A stretch of 6,156 bases of DNA from Planctomycetota bacterium (GCA_026386995.1 JAPLMO010000225.1:1-6156), one strand, 5' to 3'. Shown: positions 1-5,998, numbered from the stretch's first letter. Notes: generated from the letters alone by a model not told the origin. Program-made: numbers and translations.

Positions 1-2042
1 GTGTCGCAGACGTCCACGAAGCCGATCTGGTAGTTCTCCGCGTCCAGCGGGCGGCCGGTCGTCGGCTCGTCCTGGTACTTGAACCAGTGCGTCCCGACGA
101 TCTGCGGGTTGGCCAGCGCCCCGCGGACGTACGACTTGTACGCCGCCGCGCGCTCGGCCTGGCTCGTGCACGGCACGAGGCCGGTGTGGAACATGCCGCG
201 GTCGAGCGCCCCGAAGTGGAACTCGCCGACGATGATGGGCTTGTCGGCCCCGCCCGGCAGCCGCACGTCGGCCACGCTGCGCCGGTAGAAGTTGTAACTG
301 ACCACGTCGCAGGACTTCACTGCCGCCGCCACGGCGCGGTCGTTGACCCACGCGAAGCGGCAGCCCAAGTACAGTTGCCTGGGGGCGACCTCATTGACGG
401 CGTCGCGGATGACCCGGAAGTACTGCTCCGCGAGGCGCGTGTAGAACTCCCCCAGGTCGCCGGCGGCGCGATTCTTGTCGGGCGCGGCAGTGCTCTGCGC
501 GAGAGCGTCCCATGAGGCGTGACTCGTGCCCCACGCCTCGTTTAATTTGCCGATCTCTCCATACTTGGCCTTCAGGTCCTCCAGCAGCGCCTTCTTGGCG
601 GCTTGGTCGGGCGGCGACTGGAGGGCCGCCACGGCCAGCGACGTATCGTCGCCCCACGCGATCTCGTTGTCGACGAAGAAGCCGATGCACCACGGGTCGC
701 CCGCGGCCTTGCCCGCGTGGCCCGCCAACGCCTCCTTCACCTTCCGGGCAAACTCCGGCTCGAACGGGTCCTTGAACTGCCCCCAGTAGCCCTGGCTGCC
801 CTGGATGGGCCTGCTGGAGAAATGCACGGTGGCCGTGTAGGGGGTCCTGCGCATCAGGTAGATGTCGGCATCGGACCAGTTGGCGATGGTGTTCATGCCC
901 CAGGAGCGGAGGCGTTTGTGGGCGGCCTCGGCGGCCAGCGTTTTCCACTTCGGGCCGTACTTGCGATTGAGGTTCGCGCCGATGAAGTCGAACGTCCGCA
1001 TCGTCCGGCCCTTGTAGTAGCCGTGGATGGCGTGGCCGGAGCCGAAGAACTCCTTGAAGTCGGGCTGGCCGGCGGGCAGATCGGCGAACCAGTTGTCGCG
1101 GTCCTCGATGGGCGTGTCGCCGTGCTCGCCCACGCAGTCGATGCCGTGCGACCAGAAGAGGCGCCCTTCCGGGTCCACCAGCCACCACTTGCCGCCGCGT
1201 TTCTCGGCGCGGAAGAACCCCGTGGCCTCCAGTTGGGGGCCGGCCTTCCAGCCGCCGTACTGGTCCCAGTTCTTCGGGCCGGGCCGGGACTTCAGGCTCG
1301 CCGCCTCCTCTTTCATCTGGTCGTCCAGGTCGGTGGCAGCATGGGTCTTGCCGGGCCAGTCGCGGTGGATGTACTGACCGAACTGGTCGATGAACGGGAA
1401 GAACTTCTCGGCGGTCACGGGTGTCTCTTTCGGGCCGGCGTAACTGCCGCCGGCGCGGATGTTGCCGATTTCAAACGCGTGGTCGACCCGCGGCTTGGCC
1501 ACAAAGACCATGAGTTGCGTGACCTTCGCCGGGTTGATCCCGTTCGTGGCGTCCGTCGGCACCGGGTAGCCTCGCATGCCGAAAAGTTTGATGCCCTCGT
1601 GCCCGGCGGGCTTGCGCGCTAGTTGCACGCGGAGGGTCGCCGATTCGCCGGGCTTTACGGCCACGCGATCGGTGCAGCAGTTGCGCGTGCCGTCGGCCCC
1701 CTCGTTGTCAACGCGGCAGTTGACCGTGACGGGGGCCGAGCCCGTGTTCCTGACGGCCATTTCGACGAACTCGAATTTCGAGAGGTCCCACGTACCCTTC
1801 GGCGCCTTCAACGTGATGCTCGGCCACTGCTCCTTGTGGCCGGTGGCGACCGCAATGGCCGCGCCGCCGGCCGCCTTCGACACGCTCACCCTGGTGTCGT
1901 AGGTGACCGCCTTGGAGATGTCGAAACCCTGACCGAAATCGAAAAGCACCTCGTCGGCGCCGGCCTGCGGCAGCCCCCCGGCAAGCAGCACGAGTCCGAC
2001 GAGCGCAAGGCCGCAGATGGTCGTGGAAGCGGGCAACTTCAT
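1..2042 (-). CDS. GH50-type (beta-agarase family) secreted glycoside hydrolase, 3' end missing
   Basis: The frame is open for 680 codons from the ATG at 2042 to the left edge, so the C-terminus is cut off. Residues 1-29 form a signal peptide: Lys near the start, a Leu/Val/Ala-rich core and an AGA|D cleavage site. Residues about 30-220 read as a beta-sandwich, CBM-like domain, as in GH50 enzymes. From about residue 285 (GGKWWLVDPEGRLFWSHGID) a TIM-barrel catalytic domain follows. It has FFVDNEIAWG with the likely acid/base Glu460, and GEFHFGALDRGMFH with the likely nucleophile Glu607; their spacing fits clan GH-A. GH50 enzymes cleave beta-1,4 links in agarose-type galactans, but divergent members could act on other glycans, so the substrate is inferred. 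The start is supported by GGAG at 2051-2054, 8 nt upstream. GH50 proteins are commonly about 750-800 residues, so perhaps 70-120 are missing. The gene lies 147 nt downstream of the lipoprotein gene and could share its transcript. Confidence 0.85.
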   Translation of the reverse strand, partial: MKLPASTTICGLALVGLVLLAGGLPQAGADEVLFDFGQGFDISKAVTYDTRVSVSKAAGGAAIAVATGHKEQWPSITLKAPKGTWDLSKFEFVEMAVRNTGSAPVTVNCRVDNEGADGTRNCCTDRVAVKPGESATLRVQLARKPAGHEGIKLFGMRGYPVPTDATNGINPAKVTQLMVFVAKPRVDHAFEIGNIRAGGSYAGPKETPVTAEKFFPFIDQFGQYIHRDWPGKTHAATDLDDQMKEEAASLKSRPGPKNWDQYGGWKAGPQLEATGFFRAEKRGGKWWLVDPEGRLFWSHGIDCVGEHGDTPIEDRDNWFADLPAGQPDFKEFFGSGHAIHGYYKGRTMRTFDFIGANLNRKYGPKWKTLAAEAAHKRLRSWGMNTIANWSDADIYLMRRTPYTATVHFSSRPIQGSQGYWGQFKDPFEPEFARKVKEALAGHAGKAAGDPWCIGFFVDNEIAWGDDTSLAVAALQSPPDQAAKKALLEDLKAKYGEIGKLNEAWGTSHASWDALAQSTAAPDKNRAAGDLGEFYTRLAEQYFRVIRDAVNEVAPRQLYLGCRFAWVNDRAVAAAVKSCDVVSYNFYRRSVADVRLPGGADKPIIVGEFHFGALDRGMFHTGLVPCTSQAERAAAYKSYVRGALANPQIVGTHWFKYQDEPTTGRPLDAENYQIGFVDVCD

Positions 2043-2059
2043 GGGTAGTTCTCCGAAGC

Positions 2060-2135
2060 GTGGCACGGCTGGCTTGCCCAGCCGTGGGGAACCGCGCCGG
2101 CCTGCCGCCACGGCTGGACAAGCCAGCCGTGCCAC
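2060..2135. repeat. Large imperfect inverted repeat built of two small hairpins
   Basis: Positions 2060-2087 and 2108-2135 are 28-nt arms that are reverse complements apart from one base, with a 20-nt G+C-rich spacer. Each arm is itself a hairpin: CACGGCTGG at 2064-2072 pairs with CCAGCCGTG at 2078-2086 across a 5-nt loop, and the same 9-bp stem recurs at 2109-2117 with 2123-2131. The element can therefore form one long cruciform or two short stem-loops. It lies between the lipoprotein stop and the GH50 start. It looks like a dispersed REP- or MITE-like palindromic element, though only one copy is in the window. In the transcript it could block or slow read-through, or shield an mRNA end. Confidence 0.8.
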
Positions 2136-2145
2136 ATCGCCGAGT

Positions 2146-2157
2146 TAGCGTACGCTA
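2146..2157. promoter_or_regulatory. 12-bp perfect palindrome, possible operator
   Basis: TAGCGTACGCTA is perfectly self-complementary and sits about 105 nt upstream of the GH50 start, between the paired hairpins and the lipoprotein 3' end. Perfect dyads of this size in intergenic DNA can be binding sites for dimeric regulators, but no regulator gene is in the window and no clear -35/-10 pair flanks it. The call rests on symmetry alone. Confidence 0.3.
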
Positions 2158-2170
2158 TTCCCACCCGCGT

Positions 2171-2186
2171 GGTCGCCTGGGCGACC
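2171..2186 (-). terminator. Stem-loop just after the lipoprotein stop codon
   Basis: GGTCGCC (2171-2177) pairs with GGCGACC (2180-2186) across two bases; sterically this is a 6-bp G+C-rich stem with a 4-nt loop. It starts 3 nt after the TAA of the lipoprotein gene (2190-2192). There is no U-run after the stem on the minus strand, so it is not a classic intrinsic terminator. It may be a partial terminator or a 3'-end stabiliser that lowers GH50 expression relative to the lipoprotein. Confidence 0.35.
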
Positions 2187-2189
2187 GCC

Positions 2190-3092
2190 TTACTCCAAGT
2201 GCTTCAGGAGCGCTGCGAGCATGGGCTTGGCGACAGCAGGCTCGCCGATCACCCCGGCCACCCAGCGGCCCTGGGCCTGTGCGGTGATCGCGCCAACGTA
2301 CTCCTCGGTGTACGAAACGGTGTTCGGCAGGTCCGGGGCGCCGATCGGCTGCGGCGGGATCGACTCTTTCCACTCCGTGACGATCGCCCTGGCCTTCTCG
2401 GGGCCGCCCGCATCCACGACAAACATCCGTACGCGCTTGCCCTGGGCCTCGTAAGCGGCTTCTCGAACCTTGCTGAGGAACTCGCGGTTAAGATACGATT
2501 TCGTCACGTAAGCGACGCTGTGCGGAAGCATGTTGGCCGATGGCAGCGGCGCCGCCAGTTCGCCATCCGGCGGACCCGCCGGGGCGGCCTTGGCCACAGC
2601 CGTGGCGATCGCCTTGGTAAACTCTCGCTGCCCTTCGATGTCGCGGCGGGCCACAAGTTTCACATAGTAGCGGCCCGCGCGCAGGTCCATCCCGTCGTCG
2701 CTCACCTGGGCCTCGTTGCCGATGTCGAGGTACCGGGTCTCGGGCGTGCGGCCGTCGGCCAGGATGTCGAGGGCCCCCAGGGGCGAACCCATGTCGTAAA
2801 TGTCGAGTTCGACGTACGCGCCTTCCTTGCCGCCGCTCGGCCGCCATTCGCTGTGCGAAAGGAGCGCGAAGCCGGCGTCAGTGTACGTCGGAGCCGCGCC
2901 GTCGATGTACTCGTACAGGTTCTCGGACTCGTACCAGGTGACCTCGTCGGCGCGTTTGCCGGGGATGGAAGCCGCAACCGCATCGAGGATTTTCGTCATG
3001 GCCGCGCGCGGCGCCGCCGCGGTGGATTCGCCCGAACTGCATCCGCTCGCAACGAGTGCTGCAAAGACGGCCAGTCCGATCAGGCGCCGCAT
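2190..3092 (-). CDS. DUF6599-like lipoprotein
   Basis: The protein has 300 residues. Residues 1-18 form a lipoprotein signal: MRRLIGLAVF, a hydrophobic core, then VASGC with the lipidated Cys18. A Ser/Ala-rich linker follows. The body carries the motif ENLYEYIDGAAPTYTDAGF at 57-75, and after it a YVELDIYDMGSPLGALDIL stretch. This pattern matches, from memory, the DUF6599 family of bacterial secreted or lipid-anchored proteins, whose role is unknown. No catalytic motif is evident. The ATG at 3092 is chosen because the signal peptide begins there; the ribosome-binding site is weak (AAGGG about 13 nt upstream). It has its own candidate promoter at 3184-3213 and lies upstream of the GH50 gene in the same direction. 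A role in anchoring or sensing linked to polysaccharide breakdown is speculation from position only. Confidence 0.8.
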   Translation of the reverse strand: MRRLIGLAVFAALVASGCSSGESTAAAPRAAMTKILDAVAASIPGKRADEVTWYESENLYEYIDGAAPTYTDAGFALLSHSEWRPSGGKEGAYVELDIYDMGSPLGALDILADGRTPETRYLDIGNEAQVSDDGMDLRAGRYYVKLVARRDIEGQREFTKAIATAVAKAAPAGPPDGELAAPLPSANMLPHSVAYVTKSYLNREFLSKVREAAYEAQGKRVRMFVVDAGGPEKARAIVTEWKESIPPQPIGAPDLPNTVSYTEEYVGAITAQAQGRWVAGVIGEPAVAKPMLAALLKHLE

Positions 3093-3183
3093 GGTTTCTC
3101 GCTTCCCTTATGCCAAGGCCTCAAGGGCTTCACGCCCACTCCATCGTTGCATAGGTTGAACACGGCCGCGACCGGGCAGTGTC

Positions 3184-3213
3184 AGTCTAAGTCGCGCAGC
3201 CCCCGCATGTCAA
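3184..3213 (-). promoter_or_regulatory. Candidate sigma70-type promoter for the lipoprotein gene
   Basis: On the minus strand, a consensus -35 TTGACA (complement of 3208-3213) is followed after 18 bases by TAGACT (complement of 3184-3189), which matches four of six -10 positions. It lies just after the membrane-protein stop and would give a leader of roughly 85 nt before the ATG at 3092. The spacer is very G-rich. It would let the lipoprotein, and perhaps the GH50 gene, be transcribed apart from the four-gene operon upstream. The rest of the gap (3093-3183) shows no strong structure. Confidence 0.5.
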
Positions 3214-3227
3214 CAAACTCCGACACG

Positions 3228-3821
3228 TCAAGAACGCAGGCTCGTTCGTCCCCGGCGCCGAATGATCGCCGCGAGACCCGCACCCAGGAGGCCCGAGGCC
3301 AGCCCGAACACCGCGTAGGAGAGCAGCCTCGTGCCTTGCCCCGAGAGGCCCGGCAGCGCGTGCGACTGAAACAGGGGCGTCAGAAGCCGCTCGGCCAGGA
3401 GCACAAGGTTCGCCGCGATGCCTGCAAGGCCCGCCGAAACGATCATCCAGTGCGCGGCCAGATGCCGGCGCTCCGCCAGGCCGATGCCGATGTCCAGGAT
3501 GCCGCCGGCGACGGCCGCGAAGGGCAGATGCGCCGAGGCGCCGATCATCTGCCCGCCCGCCGCCAGCGAGGCCAGCGCGGCCGCCACCATGCCCCCGGTC
3601 GCCCCCGCCATCGAGCGAAACACCAGCCGCGCCGCAATCACCGGCGCCATCACAAAAAGCGCCTTGTGCCCCGGCAGGCCCAGGTGCAACCGCACTTGGG
3701 CCATGATCAGCCCGGCCAGCAGGCCGACCGCGCAGACCGCCAGAAACGCCCCGAGCGACTCGGTCGCCGAGCGGGCCGCATCATGGCTTCGCGTGTTTTC
3801 TATCGACGGGGATCCACGCAT
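3228..3821 (-). CDS. Small polytopic membrane protein, possibly ECF S-component-like
   Basis: From the ATG at 3821 the protein has 197 residues. About five to six hydrophobic segments are visible, near residues 23-43, 53-68, 72-91, 99-115, 123-147 and 166-187, with a basic C-terminal tail (RRRGRTSLRS). The small-residue-rich segment after GHKALFVMAP and the overall size recall substrate-binding S components of ECF vitamin or metal transporters, but no diagnostic motif is visible and no ATPase or T component is nearby. I do not recognise the family. The start at 3821 is preferred over an upstream GTG at 3860: the ATG has GGAG at 3833-3836 (spacing 11), whereas the GTG has no purine-rich site. 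The gene begins 41 nt inside the TiaS-like gene, which suggests translational coupling. It is the last gene of the four-gene set. Confidence 0.65.
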   Translation of the reverse strand: MRGSPSIENTRSHDAARSATESLGAFLAVCAVGLLAGLIMAQVRLHLGLPGHKALFVMAPVIAARLVFRSMAGATGGMVAAALASLAAGGQMIGASAHLPFAAVAGGILDIGIGLAERRHLAAHWMIVSAGLAGIAANLVLLAERLLTPLFQSHALPGLSGQGTRLLSYAVFGLASGLLGAGLAAIIRRRGRTSLRS

Positions 3822-4509
3822 CGTGCTCGCTGCTCCATTCAATCTGCAGGACCGGCACACCGCCCACGAGCCGCGGGCGGACCCAGCCGAAAGTCTCGCA
3901 CACGTCAGTTGCCGAAAATGCCCGGCCGGCGTCCGACGGTTGCACGCGGATGCCCAGCCGCGTCAGGGCTTCAAGCGTAACGCTTCGGGTGAGTTCCCGC
4001 AAGCCCGGCAGGTCGATAAACCGCCCGCTCTCGCCCTCGACGCGCAGGCCCACGGAGGCCAGCGCCCCGATGACGCCCAAGCCGCTGCCGCCGAGCGGCC
4101 GCAGGGCAAGACCCGCGCGGCTGGCCACGTCCAACGCCTCCGCCATCTCGACCACGCGGCAGGTCGCTTCACGCCCAAATGCAGTTACCGCGGGCGGAAC
4201 GGCCGCCGCCGGCGCAATGCACACGGCCGGGTCGGAGCCGGGCGCGGCCCGCGCGGCCACGAAGTCGAAGGCAAACGAGGCCACCTCGATACCGTCGGGC
4301 GATGCCACGGCCACGCACGCACCGCTGTTATGCGATGTGTAAGGAATCCGCGGGTCCACGAGGAACTGGTGCCGCGTGACGCCCAGCGGCACAAGGCCCC
4401 GAGCCTGGCACTCCACCGCAAGCGACCGTGCCAGAAACCCCGTGCCGCGGCTGGAGGCGTTGTCGGTATCATCGAGGCCGATGAGCAGGACTTCGCGGTG
4501 CAACGTCAT
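3781..4509 (-). CDS. TiaS-like DDTD-motif protein (stand-alone kinase-like domain)
   Basis: The protein has 242 residues and resembles the N-terminal half of archaeal TiaS, the enzyme that makes agmatidine at position 34 of tRNA(Ile2). Visible signatures are IGLDDTD at 10-16, GTGFLARSLA at 22-31, VDPRIPYTSHNSGAC at 51-65 (compare NPTIPYKTRGNGA in TiaS), SDPAVCI near 92-98, and GGSGLGVIGALASVG at 140-154 (compare KGRGLIGALAAVG). In TiaS these belong to the Thr/Cyt kinase-like and ferredoxin-like domains that bind ATP. The OB-fold and zinc-ribbon tRNA-binding parts of TiaS (about 420 residues) are not seen; a short CETFGWVRPRL segment follows at 204-214. Bacteria normally use TilS for this tRNA, so the substrate here is unknown. 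The ATG at 4509 is supported by GGGAGG at 4517-4522 (spacing 7) and overlaps the pseudopilin stop as ATGA. A longer in-frame start upstream would add 43 Arg-rich residues that are only the shadow of the pilin gene. Confidence 0.75.
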   Translation of the reverse strand: MTLHREVLLIGLDDTDNASSRGTGFLARSLAVECQARGLVPLGVTRHQFLVDPRIPYTSHNSGACVAVASPDGIEVASFAFDFVAARAAPGSDPAVCIAPAAAVPPAVTAFGREATCRVVEMAEALDVASRAGLALRPLGGSGLGVIGALASVGLRVEGESGRFIDLPGLRELTRSVTLEALTRLGIRVQPSDAGRAFSATDVCETFGWVRPRLVGGVPVLQIEWSSEHDAWIPVDRKHAKP

Positions 4510-5087
4510 CGGAACGCCTCCCGCGGCGTCTCGGGCAAGAACTGAACGTCGCCGCCGAGCGTCACGTAGTCGACGCCCTTCTTGTAGGCGCGATGGGCCG
4601 TCGGCCGGTTGCTGAACCACGCGTCGCTGGCCACCCACGTTCGCGCGTCCATCCCCGTCTGGAGCCGCCGCGGCCAGGCCGTGTCCAGCCGCAAAAAGGT
4701 GCTCAGGTACAGGTTCCGCGGCGCCTTCTCGCAGGAGAAATAGAAGTAACCGGTGCGGCCGGCCTGCAAGTTCGCGTCGGTGCAGAGGCGATCCGCAGAG
4801 GTCTCGCTGGGGCAGTAGTACGTCCGCGGGTCCTCGATGTAGGGCTTCATGGCGGCGACGAGATTGGGGTGCGGCCCGTCCAGGACGTCCGACACGGGCA
4901 GCGCCCAGTCATTGTGCCTGGCGTAAAGGAGAACGGCCACGCCGAGGTTCCGCAGATTGGTGCGGCAGGCGACCTGGTCGGCCTCGTCAATCGCACGGCC
5001 GCCGAGGGGAAAGAGCAAGGCAATCAGGACGGCAATCACCGCCACGACGATCAGCAGTTCCGTCAGCGTAAAGCCATGCGTGCCCAC
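4506..5087 (-). CDS. Type II secretion/type IV pilus-like pseudopilin
   Basis: The protein has 193 residues. The class III leader MGTHG is cut before F6 by prepilin peptidase; the mature start FTLTE has the conserved Glu at +5, followed by a hydrophobic helix to about residue 28. The body has the pattern C41RTNLRNLG and Y55ARHND, then YYCPS at 90-94, common in planctomycete DUF1559-like or related pseudopilins. The C-terminal segment VDYVTLGGDVQFL (172-184) stands where relatives often have a DGHV motif. It should insert in the inner membrane and join a pseudopilus or remain a surface-exposed pilin-like protein. The start is a GTG at 5087, decided by AAGGAG at 5094-5099 with 6-nt spacing. The gene begins 25 nt inside the PEP-CTERM gene and ends in a 4-nt ATGA overlap with the TiaS-like gene. 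Confidence 0.85.
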   Translation of the reverse strand: MGTHGFTLTELLIVVAVIAVLIALLFPLGGRAIDEADQVACRTNLRNLGVAVLLYARHNDWALPVSDVLDGPHPNLVAAMKPYIEDPRTYYCPSETSADRLCTDANLQAGRTGYFYFSCEKAPRNLYLSTFLRLDTAWPRRLQTGMDARTWVASDAWFSNRPTAHRAYKKGVDYVTLGGDVQFLPETPREAFR

Positions 5088-5914
5088 CGCGTTCTCCTTG
5101 CAAGCGCGGCGGCCGCGCCGAGCGCCGCCAGCGCCAGCGTCGCGGGTTCGGGCGTGACCTCAAACGTCGAGAACGCGCCGGTGCCATCGTTCGCGTCCGG
5201 CACCGCCCGGTTCGTGTGATAGATGTACGCGCTGCCGGAGGCGCGGCCGTACACGCCGAAGACCGCCCGCCCCGGAAGGTTCGTGAACGCGTAGTTGAAG
5301 GTGATCGGCTGGGTTGAGGAGAGGTTCGCCCCGGGCAGCGCGAACACGGTCACCATGCCGCTGTCGAAATCATACGCCACGTCTTCGCGGGTGGGGCTGG
5401 TCGCCCCGTAGTAGCCCGAGGGCCGGCCGGTTTCGTAGGTCGGATGATCGTAGTAGCAAAAGTCGGCGACCGGATTGAACGTATAGGCGGAGCCGACCGA
5501 CGGAGTCAGCGTCAGGCCAAAGCCGGCGGGCAGCGACGGGGCGTCGATCGCGATAAGGAGGAGCACATCGGTCATCGCCCTCCCGCCGCTGGCCTTGACG
5601 GTGAAACTGTCGGCCAGGTTCGATGACACTCCTTTGCCGCCGTCCACACCGCCGTAGGAGAACTTCAGGGAATTCATCCCCTTGGCCGGCGTCACCGAGT
5701 CGGGGACCTGGTCGAAGCCCACGGCGTAGGTGCCGCCGTTGGCCGCATACATGTTGAGTTTGGACGTGTTCTCCGGGTAGGCAATCCAGGATTCCTTCCC
5801 GTTCGCGAGTTTGACCAGCGGGTCCCACGGGATGAACGCGGCCTGTGCAATCGCCGCCGATGCCAGAAAGACGATCGTCCCAAACGCGATGCCAAGCCTG
5901 GTACGTCGAAACAT
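5063..5914 (-). CDS. PEP-CTERM sorted exported protein of unknown role
   Basis: The protein has 283 residues. It opens with a signal peptide (MFRRTR, hydrophobic core, cleavage near AQA|AF at about 25). It closes with VTPEPATLALAALG from 253, a hydrophobic helix and an arginine cluster (ARRTR), the sorting signal recognised by exosortase in bacteria that make exopolysaccharide. The middle is Gly/Ser/Thr/Tyr-rich and probably beta-rich; no enzyme motif is seen. Such proteins are usually exported, cut at the C-terminal signal, and placed in the outer layer or matrix. The ATG at 5914 is chosen for its ribosome-binding site GAAGGAGG (5922-5929, spacing 7) and because the signal peptide begins there; an upstream TTG at 5998 falls inside the -35 box. 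The C-terminal tail (WARMALR) runs further than usual past the Arg cluster and overlaps the pseudopilin gene. No exosortase gene lies in the window. Confidence 0.85.
   Translation of the reverse strand: MFRRTRLGIAFGTIVFLASAAIAQAAFIPWDPLVKLANGKESWIAYPENTSKLNMYAANGGTYAVGFDQVPDSVTPAKGMNSLKFSYGGVDGGKGVSSNLADSFTVKASGGRAMTDVLLLIAIDAPSLPAGFGLTLTPSVGSAYTFNPVADFCYYDHPTYETGRPSGYYGATSPTREDVAYDFDSGMVTVFALPGANLSSTQPITFNYAFTNLPGRAVFGVYGRASGSAYIYHTNRAVPDANDGTGAFSTFEVTPEPATLALAALGAAAALARRTRWARMALR
5094..5099 (-). promoter_or_regulatory. Ribosome-binding site that fixes the pseudopilin GTG start
   Basis: AAGGAG on the minus strand lies 6 nt before the GTG at 5087. No ATG occurs between it and the conserved leader, so this site decides the start and gives the short five-residue leader typical of pseudopilins. 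It lies within the coding sequence of the PEP-CTERM gene. Confidence 0.75.
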
Positions 5915-5921
5915 GGTATCC

Positions 5922-5951
5922 CCTCCTTCAATCGTGGTCCTTGCCTCCTTC
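5922..5951 (-). promoter_or_regulatory. Two identical Shine-Dalgarno-like sequences in the leader of the PEP-CTERM gene
   Basis: GAAGGAGG occurs twice on the minus strand, as the complements of 5944-5951 and 5922-5929, 22 nt apart. The proximal copy is the ribosome-binding site of the ATG at 5914. The distal copy lies inside a ten-codon reading frame (ATG at 5957, TGA at 5928-5930) that would encode MPEGGKDHD and stop at the proximal site. Whether that mini-frame is translated is unknown. The double site may be a standby site or chance. Confidence 0.45.
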
Positions 5952-5958
5952 GGGCATG

Positions 5959-5974
5959 ATGCTTGGCAAAGCAT
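5959..5974. promoter_or_regulatory. Short dyad overlapping the -10 box
   Basis: ATGCTT and AAGCAT are 6-nt inverted repeats around TGCC on the minus strand. They span the -10 box (5970-5975) and the expected transcription start near 5963. The position suits a repressor operator. The transcript would begin within the dyad, so an RNA hairpin is less likely. Confidence 0.3.
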
Positions 5975-5998
5975 AATGAATTCCGAAGGACCAGTCAA
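5970..5998 (-). promoter_or_regulatory. Sigma70-like promoter of the four-gene operon
   Basis: On the minus strand TTGACT (complement of 5993-5998) and TATGCT (complement of 5970-5975) are separated by exactly 17 bases. They match five of six -35 and four of six -10 consensus positions. The predicted start is near 5963, giving a leader of about 50 nt before the ATG at 5914. This is the best promoter match seen in the window and stands upstream of all four overlapping genes. Confidence 0.7.

Noticed and set aside
603..1622. Plus-strand reading frame of 339 codons opposite the GH50 gene
   Set aside because: The minus strand here encodes conserved GH50 catalytic motifs in one unbroken frame; the plus frame has a biased composition and no supporting start site.
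3822..3860. GTG start for the membrane protein at 3860
   Set aside because: It has no Shine-Dalgarno-like sequence and would deepen the overlap to 80 nt; the ATG at 3821 is preceded by GGAG. The choice is still not certain.
2169..3980. Plus-strand reading frame of about 600 codons running across the lipoprotein gene, a gap and the membrane-protein gene
   Set aside because: It is rich in Arg, Pro, Gly and His, has no ribosome-binding site or recognisable domain, and lies opposite genes with clear signal peptides, motifs and start sites. It is a typical antisense shadow in high-G+C DNA.
4510..4638. Longer TiaS-like start adding 43 residues
   Set aside because: The extra residues are Arg-rich, antedate the IGLDDTD core that normally begins near the N-terminus, and the ATG at 4509 has a good GGGAGG site and an ATGA overlap.
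5915..5998. PEP-CTERM protein starting at a TTG at 5998
   Set aside because: That codon lies inside the -35 box, and the signal peptide and strong ribosome-binding site both point to the ATG at 5914.
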